Below, piece after piece: positions 46,540 to 58,458 of a stretch of 64,000 bases of DNA. A program made the translations under genes and the position numbers. The notes under the pieces are model-generated. The model saw only the letters and a list, made by a program, of their open reading frames with translations, did not search any database and was not told the origin of the DNA. The DNA is taken from NCBI GenBank assembly GCA_027257055.1, contig JAPVLO010000521.1:434001-498000 (forward strand). Direction: 5' to 3'. The stretch comes from Cephalopachus bancanus (lineage: Eukaryota > Chordata > Mammalia > Primates > Tarsiidae). How positions within the stretch are numbered: position 1 is the stretch's first letter; each line of letters starts with the position of its first letter.

Positions 46540-48060
46540 TAATTCAAGTTTTAGTTCCATCAAAGCTTTAAAGCATATTAAATACCAAAATGAATATTCA
46601 CACAATAGAATATTATTATATAGCAACGAACAAACTATTATTATATCCAATAACAGGTATTTCACTCACAAATATAATGCTACATAAAAGAAGACTGAAA
46701 CAAAAAAGTCCATTTACATAAAGCACAAAAACTCACATGTATGGTTAAGTTAGGATGGTGGTTATCTGGCTACTGCTTGGGGGTGAGGAAGTAGCCGGAA
46801 AAGGAAACAAGGAGATCTTTGTGGGTATTGGTAATACTCTATTTCTAGGACTGGGTACTGCATAATTGCATGTATTCACTTTCTGAAAATGCATCAAGCT
46901 CTATACTCATGATTTGTGAAGAAAATTTTCTTAAAATAAGAAATATTAGATAAGATCTGTTTACCAGAATTCTCATTCTTCCACATTTTAAGATAACCAG
47001 ATTTAACATTAGTTCTATCTAGTTTATAAGACTTAATTATCAATGCTATTTAGATGGTTTTTAAAAATGAAATTATTAGATTAATGGTACTAGCTTGCAA
47101 AGTAAAATAATAACAATGATTTTTTGTTGCTGTTTTTTTAGTGCGGGGGGAAATATCACTGATGTTCACGATACACATGTTCATGACTTCAACCAGGTAC
47201 TACAGAATGACTTAAAAAATGTTTTAATTATTCATGTGAAAATATAAGTTCATTTCTAAACTGAAACAAAAATACAGAACTAGTCCTTTGCTCAAAAAAC
47301 AAGAAACTAAACTAATATCAGCATTTTAAAGAATGCAAAACCAATTTAGGCCAGATGCATTTTCACATAAAAACACATTATCGAAATGTTCAAAGTATAC
47401 TCTCTGTACATACACTGTACTTAGAGAAAGTACTCTGCTAAGTACACTCTCCAGTGAGAAAACAGATTTCTCACTGGATGAAGTGGATGGTTTGTGGATT
47501 CAAATAATTTAGAAACCATTCACTGTTAAAGCTTCATTGCTGTGATGTACAGAAAATGATACATTTAAATTGCAAAGTTTGTAGAGGAAACCTACATTCA
47601 AATCATGAGGACGCTGTTTTAATTTGAGGACGCTGTTTTAATTTTTAATCTACAAGTATACTTTAGCTAAAATTTTTTATACAATCAAATTGCCAATAAG
47701 TAGGCATGGATGCTCAGTTTCAAGGCATCCTAGGCCCATTTATAACTTCTTATAAGAGATAACCAATACTGTCCAAAGAAACCATCACAAATAGTAGGTT
47801 AGCATCAGTCAACTCCTCCCATGTAGTGGGCATATGAAGAGTTCCAAGTGTCTCCCCTCATGAGGCACTAGCTGGAGGCAGACTGTGCTACTATTGGCAA
47901 ACATTCACCCTGCAGAAGGATTAAACATCCCCAGTCTCTGAACTTAGGCAAAGAGCCACAAGGCTTGCTTTAGCCAGTGCCATGAAAGAATGTCACTTCC
48001 AGGAAGAAGCCTTAAGGGCTATATTCTCTCTCTTACCTCCCTACAGGGTGTTTAAAATAT
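46540..48060. other. AT-rich intronic sequence, nothing recognised
   Basis: No family named. Contains an 18-bp direct repeat 'gaggacgctgttttaatt' at about 47609-47643. Confidence 0.35.
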
Positions 48061-48072
48061 AAATCAAGATGG

Positions 48073-48353
48073 GTCCAACCATGGAGGCTCAAAGTACTTT
48101 GGGAGGCCAAGGCAGGAGGACTGCTTGAGCCCAAGTGTTCAAGACCAGCCTGGGCAACATAGCAAGACCTTGCCCCTAGAGAAAATTAAAAATTAGTCAG
48201 GCATGGTGGTGCACACCTATAGTCCCAGCTATTCGGGAGGTTGAGGCAGAAGGATCGCTTGAGTCCAGGGCCAAAGCTGCAGTGAGCTGTGATTGTGCCA
48301 CTGCACTCTAGCCTGGGTGATAGAGTGAAACCCTGACTCAAAAAATAAAAAAT
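48073..48353 (+). repeat. Alu, old, 5' end eroded
   Basis: 'actttgggaggccaaggcag', 'gcttgagcccaagtgttcaa', linker 'aaaattaaaaattagtcagg', right arm to 'gatagagtgaaaccctgac'. A perfect 12-bp duplication 'aaatcaagatgg' at 48061-48072 and 48354-48365 delimits it. The first about 20 bases of the left arm are unrecognisable. Confidence 0.9.
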
Positions 48354-48365
48354 AAATCAAGATGG

Positions 48366-49609
48366 AATCTCTATCAGCCTGAGTCCCTGAATTTCCACAG
48401 TGAACACAGCCCCTGTGCTAGCATATGACGGATATAAAACAGAAGTAATAAATACGCTTTCTTGTTATAAACCCACTGAGATTTGAAAGTTGTTTGTTAC
48501 TACATAATAACCGGCCAATGCTGACTGATGTAAATACCTATTTTATTAAGGTGAAAATGGCCACAGAAACGTTAGGGATTCTGCCCAAGAGCCACAGATA
48601 GAAAACAGGGAACTAAACATTCAGAAACCCACACTTTCATTCAAGGTCAGTTTTCATAATTTTAAAAATGTATATATCAACTATTTCTTCTTAAAACTCT
48701 CCGTGACAAGTATGTGATTCTTGAGATCAAAGGCATAAAAAGACCAGAGATACACACAAGTTTGGGGGCAAAGCTAGCTATCATGATATTATTTACAATA
48801 AAAAAACTTGGAAACAATAGAAAAGTTAAATAAACTTTAATTTTAGTACACCCAACACAGTAACACAAGAAACACTATTCAGTGGTTAAAAATTTTCAAT
48901 GGTCACTTAATGTTACAGAGAAATGTCACAATGTAAGAGATGAAAAAAAGGATATAAGACAATACACATAATAAAATTCCAAGATTCTAGAACTAACCGG
49001 AACAGAATTGACCACATGTACCTGATAAATAAACTGATCTGTGCATGTGCCTGTGGGTCTGCAGAACACCAACACATTAGTCACTAACCTATTAGAGCAG
49101 CTGGCTGCCCCAAGGCAGGTCGCACTATTTGGTCAGTCACTCAACAAACTGTGCTGGGCAATGGGAGCACAGAGATAAGGAGACAAAAGAGATCAAGACA
49201 GCACCTGTTCTCAAGGAGCCTGCTGTGCGGCACGACAGGGAAGTCAGCCAGTGCTAACGTAGCGTTGGAGCCCTGTGGGGACACACAAAAGGTGCTCCAG
49301 GAGCTCATCAAGGGGCTTCCGAGGAGGCTGGGAGAAGGGGAAGACATCCTAGGAGGAAATGGCACTTGGACCAAGTTTTAAAGGGTAGTGAGGATGCGGG
49401 ACGGCATGGGAGGCAGGAGCACACCTTAAGCAATGAGAACTCACCAGCAAGCGTACAGAGGCAAGAGAAAATGTGACTCCCCCGGGACCACAGAGGAGAA
49501 GAGCTGGGCAGTCCTGCGGGCTCACCTGGCAGCTGAATAAGAATAAAGAGTGAAGCAAGAATGGGTTGCCCATTGGAGAGCTCCTGAACCCAGGCGCCAC
49601 CAGGCCCTG
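48366..49609. other. Intronic sequence; weak old-repeat signal in second half
   Basis: 49130-49460 ('gttctcaaggagcctgctgt', 'aggaggaaatggcacttgga') resembles an old mammalian interspersed repeat that I cannot name with confidence. Overlapping open frames on both strands there look like chance. Confidence 0.3.
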
Positions 49610-50800
49610 CAGAAGCTCTAACTTGGGCTACCCATTCATGCCTCACCTGAAACATGGATGCGATCAATTAAGATACCATAAGAACTTTAGAAAATGCAGG
49701 ACACACCCTTATGGAAGTTGGAACTTGCATCCAATTCCTGAGCAAACCCCAAAACGCACAGGCCATAAGAGATAAGATAGAGAAGTGGGACCTCATTAAC
49801 CTGACAAGCTTCTGCAAAGTCCAAGAAACCATCAAGAGAGCAGGGAGACAGTCCACCGACTGGAAAAAAGTATTTGCCAACCCCATGTCTGACCAAGGTC
49901 TAACATCTAGGATCTACAAGGAACTCAAACATGCTGAAAAGAAAAAAACAAACAACCCCATTACAAAGTGGGCAAGAGATATGAACAGATACTTCTCAAA
50001 GGAAGACATACAAGCAGCCAACAGATACATGAAGAAATGTTCAACCTCACTAGTCATCAAGGAGATGCAAATTAAAACTACACTGAGATACCACCTAACT
50101 CCTGTCAGAATGGCCATCATCAATAACTCAAAAAATAACAGATGCTGGAGAGGATGTGGCGAAAAGGGAATGCTTCTAGACTGTTGGTGGGAGTGTAAAC
50201 TAGTACAGCCTCTGTGGAAATCAGCATGGTGATTCCTAAAAGCTCTAAAAATTGACCTTCCATATGACCCCGTAATCCCCCTATTGGGAATATATCCCGA
50301 AGAATTCAAATCACTCTATAAAAAAGATACCTGCACATGTATGCTTATCGCAGCATTGTTCACAATAGCAAGATCATGGAACCAATCATGCTGTCCATCA
50401 AAAGAGGACTGGATTTTTAAAAATGTGGTACATATACACAACGGAATATTACGCAGCCATAAAAAAGAACAAAATCATGAATTTTGCCACAACCTGGATG
50501 GAATTAGAGTTTATAATACTGAGTGATCTCTCACAGAAACAAAGATCTGAGTATCACAAGTTCTCACTCATAAGTGGACCTTGAACAACTACTGTAATAC
50601 TATAAGAAAAGAATTGACAGTAGCGGGAAACTATGGAGGTGGGGGAAGGGAGGTGGAGGTGGGATTAACAGTAGTCAATATCTGTCTGGGGAAAGGGGGA
50701 CACACCTCATCAGCAAGGGTACCTGCACAATGAATATTTGTATCCCTAACCCTTAACTGTACCCCACAATTTTAAAATAAAAAAATATATAATTAAAAAA
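49610..50800 (+). mobile_element. L1 LINE 3' end, 5'-truncated
   Basis: About 1.2 kb covering the last quarter of ORF2, the 3' UTR and the A-rich tail. ORF2 is readable as 'KIEKWDLINLTSFCKVQETI', '[20 protein letters not shown]', '[20 protein letters not shown]', '[10 protein letters not shown]', '[10 protein letters not shown]' and 'DTCTCMLIAALFTIARSWNQ'. It is broken by a stop at 50230 and several shifts. The frame ends near 50526. A G-rich 3' UTR ('aggtgggggaagggaggtgg') follows, then 'tgtaccccacaattttaaaa', AATAAA at about 50776 and the A-rich tail. A 174-codon stretch at 49711-50232 stays open, so the copy is not very old. Confidence 0.92.
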
Positions 50801-51990
50801 AAAGATGTTTTAAGTAGGCATCCCTGTGAACCAGTCAGGGATGGTGGGACTTCAAACAGGCCAAAGTACTTTCTCACAAAAGATGAGGCTCATCATGTAA
50901 AAGGGCCTTCAGTGTAAAAGGCAAAAGGTATAACAAAACAGGCCACAGTCATTCCAAATCAACCAGTGATACCCCATGACCTGCCTCTGCAGTCTGTGAC
51001 TTCCTTTCAACTACATAAAATTTATTCTGACATAGCTTCTACTACATGTTGTCATAATTGCCCCTGCAACCAAACCGGCTACTTAAAATTTGAACCTCTG
51101 TCATTTTCCCCTCTGAAGAAAAGGCTCTCTCTACAGGGCATCTGATTCCAGAGTGACCGCTTATCCTAAGAGTGCCGCTAGCCTGTAAGTCTACAAAGCA
51201 ACTTATATTTTTACTGGCAAATATCATATTCACTTATTTTAGGGCTATAGCGATCCTGGTTCGGAAAGGAATAGATTCCCCAACTCACACTATAGGGATA
51301 TGGAAAAATCAAGAGCAGACCCAAGCTTTGGTCAGATCCTTCAGAACATTTTCCACCTGTCACCTGCAGCAACAGATCAACATTCTTGGACCCTGGGACA
51401 CACTCCTGGCTTAGTACTTGAGACAACTTACCGAGCTTCTCTGAACATTAAGTCCCTCAATTGCAAAATGAGGAGTTGGTCTGAATAAAGGTCCCTCCAA
51501 CTTCAATGTTCCATGTTTTTAAATAGGAAAGTTACAGCAAAATATTTTCTTCCTCTATGAAAAAGATGGGTTGCAAGTTCCTGAATTAGGGTCATAATTC
51601 AAATAAGCTTGAGTAGAAGCACAACTATAAATACAAGCATTCTCTCACACTGACGTGTTAAAAGCTACTCTTTAATAAAATGATGCTCTAGGGACAACGC
51701 AAATTAAATGATGTTTTCAACTAATACAAGCATTGAGTCAAAATTATAATTATTGCCTATCAGCAATGCAGATAATTACACTGATAATGAAGTTACTGAG
51801 TGCCGGAGTCAAGCTTTCCTGCTCTAATGCTCTAGAGATCTAAAATAATTTTTTAAAGAAACAAAATCTTTCTCTGCCTCTCACTTCTTTGATCCCTTCC
51901 TCATCCCTTCATCTCAGCTCAGATTAGGAGCTGCTGAGTAACGCAAGATATTTTGTATATAATTTTCCGTAAGATAGCATGTATAAGTTT
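50801..51990. other. Intronic sequence, nothing recognised
   Basis: No family named. Could hold an unrecognised LTR or DNA element, but I see no termini. Confidence 0.3.
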
Positions 51991-52575
51991 TCTCTTGCTG
52001 TTATAACAAACTGTCAAAAAATATAGCCCCTGAAAACAACACAAACTTATAACCTTACAGATCTGCTGGTCAGAAGTCCAGCAGGCTCGGTTGGCATCTC
52101 TGCCTGACTCTCACAAGGCCCACACCAAGGGGCTGGCAGGGCAGCATTCTTCCTGGAGATTTCAAGGAAGAATAAGTTTCCAAAGACATGCAGGTCATTG
52201 GTGGGACTGGGTTCCACGTGAGTATAGAACTGAAGCTCTTGTTGCCTTGCTGGTCATCTGGGCTGTCCTCAGTTCTAGAGACCGCCTGTACTCCTTGGCT
52301 CACAAGAGCCCCCTCCATCGCCAAAGCCAGAAGCGTCAAGTGGAGGCCCTCGTGAGCTCCAAATCTCTCCTGTCCCTTCGTCAGTCACACCTCATGAGGC
52401 TCACAAGACCCTTGTGATTACAACAGGACACCCAGACAATCCAGGATAATGTCTCTATTGTGAGTCCCGAGACCTTACTTCATCTGTAAAGTTCCTTTTG
52501 CCATGTAAGGCAACATAGTCACAGTTTCCAGAGGCACAGGTATCTTGGGGGGGGATTATTCTGTCAATCCATGGT
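51985..52575 (-). mobile_element. MaLR LTR (MLT1-like), minus strand
   Basis: Plus-strand wording is the reverse of an MLT-type LTR: 'ttctcttgctgttataacaa', 'caacacaaacttataacctt', 'gtccagcaggctcggttggc', 'cagggcagcattcttcctgg', 'cagacaatccaggataatgt', 'gttccttttgccatgtaagg', 'ggggattattctgtca'. No internal sequence is present. Boundaries are approximate. Confidence 0.7.
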
Positions 52576-52672
52576 AAATACAGAATAGAAGAGATAAATG
52601 TCTCTTTTGCTAGAAAACAATAAATGCTTCTGCCCATACTACACAACAAAGCAGATATTTATGTTAAAGATC

Positions 52673-52673
<1 letters not shown>

Positions 52674-52721
<48 letters not shown>
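52674..52721. repeat. (AC)n microsatellite
   Basis: Uninterrupted 48-bp AC tract, likely length-variable. Confidence 0.97.
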
Positions 52722-52724
<3 letters not shown>

Positions 52725-53403
52725 TTGGTGTTTGAAAAGATGAAACTACAAATGATAGAAGAAAGGTCAGTGAAAACAGAAACGTTAGTGTCAAGCCAGA
52801 TGAATTGTTGAACCAGAAAAAAATATAATATTCTCAATCAACTCTTCAACGTTCTGGAAGTATTCACAGTGGGCACCGTAAATCACACTTCAAATTTTAA
52901 TTATAAACATTCTAAAAAATATCTTAGAACCTACTTTAAAGGCTCTTATACAAATCTGTACAGAGAAATGGTGATAAGTAATTATGCTGCTTCAGATCTT
53001 AACCAGCACAAGCAGAACCGCCTAGCTTAAACACAGCTGCAATAATCTCAACATTTACTTAGATGACGTAAAAGAAAATGTATTTAAACAGGAAAGCCTA
53101 ATGTCTACTTTGTGCATAACAGAAGTGAAAAACTAAACCAAAAATAAGAAGGGGGAGAAAGGTCACAACTTATTATACTTACATTATCTGCAAGGAGAAA
53201 CCTATCAAAAGACTTTATAAAAACATCAAAGTTTTAGCCAAAACTTACAGAAAGGTATAAACAGATGGTTACGAGCCAAGTCTTGATGCTAAAAACTCAC
53301 TGTATAGAACAAAAAATAGGACAACCACCTAATCGCAAACATATTTATAAAAATCATTCATGCCAGGATTGATAATATTAACAGTCAGCATTTTAATAAA
53401 AAT
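52722..53403. other. AT-rich intronic sequence, nothing recognised
   Basis: No family named. Confidence 0.35.
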
Positions 53404-53413
53404 TAAGTATATA

Positions 53414-53703
53414 TGGCTGGACGTGGTGGCTGTAATTCCAGCACCTTGGGAGCCCGAGGTGAGAGGATTGCCGGAGCCCAGGTGTCCGAGACCAACATGG
53501 GCAACTTGGTAAGACCTCATCTCTACAATAAATCAAAAAGCTAGCCAGGTGTGGTAGCTTGCACCTGTAGTTCCAGCTACTTGGAAGGCTGAAGCAGAAG
53601 GATCACCTGAGCCCAGCAAGTCAAGGCTGCGGTGGCTGTGAGCGTGCCACTGTACTCCAGCATGGGCAACAGAGTGAGACTCCAACTCAAAAAATAATAA
53701 TAA
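53414..53703 (+). repeat. Alu, intermediate lineage-specific type
   Basis: Has the lineage-specific linker 'caataaatcaaaaagctagc' and tail 'ctccaactcaaaa' but the older right-arm segment 'ggtggctgtgagcgtgccac'. The left arm has lost part of its start ('gtggtggctgtaattccagc'). A perfect 10-bp duplication 'taagtatata' at 53404-53413 and 53704-53713 encloses it. Confidence 0.92.
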
Positions 53704-53945
53704 TAAGTATATAAATTTAAAAAATGGAAAATACTCCCATTTATTTTCTAAATAACATGAACTACACATATAAAACTGTACCCCAAGTGATGTAAGTTAT
53801 AACACCAACCATTTATCAAATCATGCTAATAATTTTCAAGTCATCTGTTAATTGTCAGAAATTACTAGTATGATCTTTTATTTGATAAATCTGTCAGAAG
53901 CTAAGCAATGTTTGAGTGATGACTGATATAAAAAACCAAACTCCT

Positions 53946-54245
53946 AGCCAGGCTCAGTGGCTCAGGCTGTAATCCCACGCTTTGGGAGGCTGAGGTGAGT
54001 GAATTGCCTGAGCCCACGGGTTCGAGACAAACCTGGGCAACTTGGCGAGACCTCATCTCTACAATAAATCAAAAAATTAGCCAGGCGTGGTAGTGCGCGC
54101 CTGCAGTTCCAGCTACTTGGAAGGCTGAGGCGGAAGGATTGCTGGACCCAGCAGGTCGAGGCTGTGGTGGCCAGGAGCGGCCACTGCACTCCAGTCTAGG
54201 TGACAGAGTGAGACTCCAACTCAAAAAAAAAAAAAAGAAAGAAAG
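53946..54245 (+). repeat. Alu, lineage-specific young type
   Basis: Full two-armed copy: 'gggttcgagacaaacctggg', 'caataaatcaaaaaattagc', 'ggtggccaggagcggccac', 'ctccaactcaaaa', then an (A)n(GAAA)n tail. Duplication 'aaaccaaactcct' / 'aaaccaaattctt' at 53933-53945 and 54246-54258. Confidence 0.92.
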
Positions 54246-54258
54246 AAACCAAATTCTT

Positions 54259-55065
54259 GATACATACAGATTTTCCCATAACATAATATCATTCATGACA
54301 AAACTTCTGTTACCTTAAGCTGAACTAATCTCAATTAAATTCACAACTTTTTTCCAGCCCTAATAATATTGAGATTTTTATATTATTTTTTCTAGTTTCA
54401 TCTAAGCCATGAAAGTTACTTATTGGACTGTGATGTCTAATTATTCAGCTTAATTTTACAAATTTTTGTTCATTTTCAATCTATAGTGCTTTGAAAACAA
54501 CTGGCCAAGTTCTCGGAATCAACAAATTAAAAGAATGTTATTAAAAGTTCATTGTGTTCTTCAGATCTAGCATCAAAGAAGTGTATTTTCATTTAATTTG
54601 CTAGACAGTTTTCCTCTTGGAATTAATATTCTGTGTCATTTCAAATTTGTTTCTCTAATAGTCTCTTCTTCTCTATCATGGTTTTCTTTATTTGATTTCA
54701 TATGTTCTATTACCTTTATTGGTCAAATAAACCTGTCAGTCGTAATAACTGAAATTTTTCTTTCTTCTAAAACCAAAGAAAAATTTCACACTATTAGAAT
54801 AAAGCCAAATCACTAAAAAATTTAATTCTCTAAACACCAGCTCACAATTTCCATTAAGTGAACATTTAAGTCTTTGACTACCCAACAAGGTCCAAATACT
54901 TATCTCAATTCCTAGTTCTCAGACACATTATTTAATTCTCTGACATTTATTTGATATAAGATAACAAACACAAAATTTTCCAAAATATTGTTCACTGGTT
55001 TACTTAGTTTGTCCTTCTACTGTGTTATCCAGAAATAATTAAATATAAGTGAGATAGCATCAAAT
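54259..55065. other. AT-rich intronic sequence, nothing recognised
   Basis: No family named. Confidence 0.35.
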
Positions 55066-55076
55066 GAAAACACCTG

Positions 55077-55366
55077 GAGCCAGGCTCGGTGGCTCAGCCT
55101 GTAATCCCGCGCCTTGGGAGGCCGAGGTGAGTGGATTGCCTGAGCCCACAGGTTGGAGACCCGCCTGGGCAACTTGGCAAGATTTCATCTCTACAATAAA
55201 TCAAAAAATTAGCCGGGCATGGTAGCGCACGCCTGTAGTTCCAACTACTTGGAAGGCTGAGGCGGAAGGATTGCCGGAGACCAGTAGGTCGAGGCTGCGG
55301 TGGCCGGGAGCGGCCACTGCACTCCAGTCTGGGCGACAGAGTGAGACTCCAACTCAAAAAAAAAAA
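55077..55366 (+). repeat. Alu, lineage-specific young type
   Basis: Near-consensus young copy with 'cagcctgtaatcccgcgcc', 'caataaatcaaaaaattagc' and 'ggtggccgggagcggccac'. A perfect 11-bp duplication 'gaaaacacctg' at 55066-55076 and 55367-55377 encloses it. The few differences from the copies at 43948 and 56219 suggest a recent insertion. Confidence 0.94.
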
Positions 55367-55377
55367 GAAAACACCTG

Positions 55378-56202
55378 AAAGTGTGTCTAGAACTTCAGCT
55401 GAGACAACTTTTTTCTCCCTAGCACTATACTTGTACCATTTTTACAAAATTCATAAGGTTTTCATGTAAATGTGTCTCACTGCAACAATTTTTCTTGAGT
55501 ATGACAATAAAGTTTTAATATATTTCAGATGCTCCTTCCAGCTCCATGAAGTCAACAAAAACCATCATATAATCTTCAAAGTCTTGAATATTGCATTTTT
55601 AAGTAAATTATTAAAATACTGCTATGTGAAATTGTTGGAGCATTTTCAATAATGACTGAAATTTTACTACCCTGATTTATATAAGTTCTCCAAAAAGTGG
55701 TTTTTTTAAAAATCTCAGTAGATATATGTTTTGCAGGACCATAAATCAACTGCCATGATATATTCACATAAAAACAACTTCTGAAGTTTTAATAAATGCT
55801 TTATGTCAGAAAATTATTAAACTATATGGTATATTGTACTGATAGTTCACAATTTTTTTTTCTTTTGCTTTGTCAAAACTCTTTGATAAAATGGTTTTGA
55901 AAGTTATTTCATTTTTTTTGAAAACTGATTCATCTTTATACTTTTTGCTGAAATAATCAATTTGTTTTGCAATCTAGATATACAAATCATTTGTTTTAGG
56001 TTTGTATTCTTGCATAGTATCAAAAGATATTCTTGGCTGCATTTTATTAGTCACGTCTTTTTTTCTCTCACATATTCAAAATATTCATGTTTATGATTAT
56101 CTAAAAAGGAGAAAACATCCATATTTTGTTGCCTCTTCATTTATAATAAAGCACTTCCTTAAGTTAATTCCTGAACTTATAAATATCAAACACCACATAC
56201 CA
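55378..56202. other. AT-rich intronic sequence, nothing recognised
   Basis: No family named. Several T runs. Confidence 0.35.
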
Positions 56203-56218
56203 CTAACCCAAGAATTAT

Positions 56219-56506
56219 TATTTTTTTTTTTTTTGAGTTGGAGTCTCACTCGGTCGCCCAGACTGGAGTGCAGGGGCCGCTCCCGGCCACCGCAGCCTCG
56301 ACCTGCTGGGCTCCGGCGATCCTTCCGCCTCAGCCTTCCGAGTAGCCGGAATTACAGGCATGCACTACCACGCCCGGCTGATTTTTTGATTTATTGTAGA
56401 GATGAGGTCTCGCTGCCCAGGCGGGTCTCGAACCCGCGGGCTCAGGCCATCCACTCACCTCAGCCTCCCAAAGGCGCGGGATGACAGGCTGAGCCACCGA
56501 GCCCGG
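56219..56506 (-). repeat. Alu, lineage-specific young type, minus strand
   Basis: The most pristine copy in the window. It is enclosed by a perfect 16-bp target-site duplication 'ctaacccaagaattat' (56203-56218 and 56507-56522), with a T15-type tail and many intact CpGs ('ccgctcccggccaccgcagc', 'gaacccgcgggctc'). The left arm has the same loss of the 'aacttgg' segment ('tcgctgcccaggcgggtctc') as the copy at 43948, so those two may share a source gene. Confidence 0.95.
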
Positions 56507-56522
56507 CTAACCCAAGAATTAT

Positions 56523-57289
56523 AATGTAATAATAGGGAAAGAAACCGAAGACAGACCTATTGAAAACTCAACTGTTTAAAAGAAGGAGCAATTAGAAAGT
56601 CTGAGGATGATGATAAGCTGATGATTCTCCTAAAACACAGAAGGTTCCAGCTCCGCAGTGAATGTGCAGTAGATGAATGCCATTATCTGCCACCAAGACA
56701 TAGGCTGGGCACACAGACAGCGAGTGCTTCAAAAGTGGACTCCATAACATCTTACACAAATTAGCTTGTGCTAATGACTTTATACTGAGAATTACTATTA
56801 GTCTTACCACTTTTTATGGTTACTACTATATTATTCATCAACTGATAAGAACGAGCGTCAACATTTTATCAATTAGTGGAGCCATACCAGAACAGACAGG
56901 CTGAAGAGCAGCCTTGGTTGCAGCAACGACGTTAAATGGCCCCAATGTTTCTCTAAACTCTCACTCCAAAACCACTAAGTCTTTCCATTCTGAAATACGC
57001 CAACTGGAACAAAGTGATTTTCAGTTATTTTTTTAAAGTAAAAAAAATCCAAAGAAGGAGATTTCAATAAAGCATAATCTAAGATGGAAAAACCATGATG
57101 AAGAGTTTTCCATAGTAGTGTTGCTAAATTTAAACCATGCTGCTAGCAAAATAGCCCCCACCAGGCACTGACATCAGCACCATCACCACTACCATCACAC
57201 TATTTACTGGTCTAAGTAACAGCAAAACAGTTGCCACACATCCTAAAAGTGTAAATGAACATACATAGACTGATGTAAACTTTCAGTCA
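56523..57289. other. Intronic sequence, nothing recognised
   Basis: No family named. Confidence 0.35.
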
Positions 57290-57605
57290 TATTACGCCAC
57301 TCCCTCAGCCTCACACCCCTCAGCGTCTCCCCTGGCCAACTCCTCTCTCCCCTTCTGCTCACACCACTTCCTCAGAGGTCCCTCCCTGGCCACTCAGTCT
57401 AACCTCTGCACCCCCTTCCTCCTAGCACGTTGCACAATGTGCACTTCTGTGCGTACCCCATGAGTCTATTATTTGCCTACTCACCAGACAATTAGCGCCA
57501 CACAGATGTGCTTGTTCGCTGCAGTATACCCAATACCTAGTATCATGCCTGGTGATGGAAGGTGCTGGGTAAATATTTGTTGAATAAATGAATGGGTGAA
57601 TAAAT
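57290..57605 (+). repeat. L2 3' end
   Basis: 'gaggtccctccctggccact', 'tccccttctgctcacacc', 'cttcctcctagcacgttgca', then 'gcagtatacccaatacctag', 'gtaaatatttgttgaataaa' is the L2 3' UTR and its terminal ATTTGTTGAATGA-type end. Confidence 0.75.
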
Positions 57606-58106
57606 TGCTAAAGGACCTATGCCTATGGAACAGAAAGGCCCAAAGTAAAACACAACTCTTGATTTTTTTTAAACACGCCATATAATCAGAGAAATACCTG
57701 TTAAGTATTATTCCAAGAGCAAATATGTACACAAATAAAGATTACACAACAATGGCACACGCCTGCCATCTTCATCTGACTCAGACTGAACACCAGCATG
57801 TGTGGAGGACTAAGCGCTCCAGTTTCCCAGCTGCCACTACCAGCAAAGGAGTATCGCTGCTCTGCCCCCAGATTGAGGGAAGAAACAACACAGCCAAAGG
57901 AAAAGGTTCAAATACTAACAATGGATAGCCTCCCCCATGCCCCTAGGTCTTACCTTCACAACTCCAGTCAAAGATAAACCTTTCATTACCAATATGCAGA
58001 GTCAAAAATGTCAGGGCAGACAAACCACGGTAGATTCTGGCCTAACAGTTTTTGTCAGGTACCATGACATACACTGGCATTCTGAAGGCACATGGGGTGA
58101 GCAATA

Positions 58107-58110
<4 letters not shown>
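57606..58110. other. Intronic sequence, nothing recognised
   Basis: No family named. Confidence 0.35.

Positions 58111-58158
<48 letters not shown>
58111..58158. repeat. (AC)n microsatellite
   Basis: Uninterrupted 48-bp AC tract. Confidence 0.97.
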
Positions 58159-58165
<7 letters not shown>

Positions 58166-58458
58166 CCATCATGGTATGCAAATGGCCCAGAGTCAGAGGT
58201 TCAGGAAGAGGGGTGTCAAAAGACCCCAGAGAAAGAATCTGGGGTGGTGTTAGGAAAAAATGGAGCAGCCAAGTGGGCCAGCCACTGTAGCAAACAGGGA
58301 CTGACGAAAGGGTTGCACATCTTCATAAGGAGAGATAAGAAAGAGTTATACACACAAGTAGGACAATCTGGAAATACAGTCACTTCCAAGTGACAACAGG
58401 TTGCAAAGTGTACTCTATCGGTGGGAAAGTGAAACAAATGGAAAGAGAGTACTTTGAA

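Noticed and set aside
49711..50232. 173-codon open frame as a host gene
   Set aside because: It is the C-terminal part of L1 ORF2 in a 5'-truncated copy followed by L1 3' UTR and A-rich tail.
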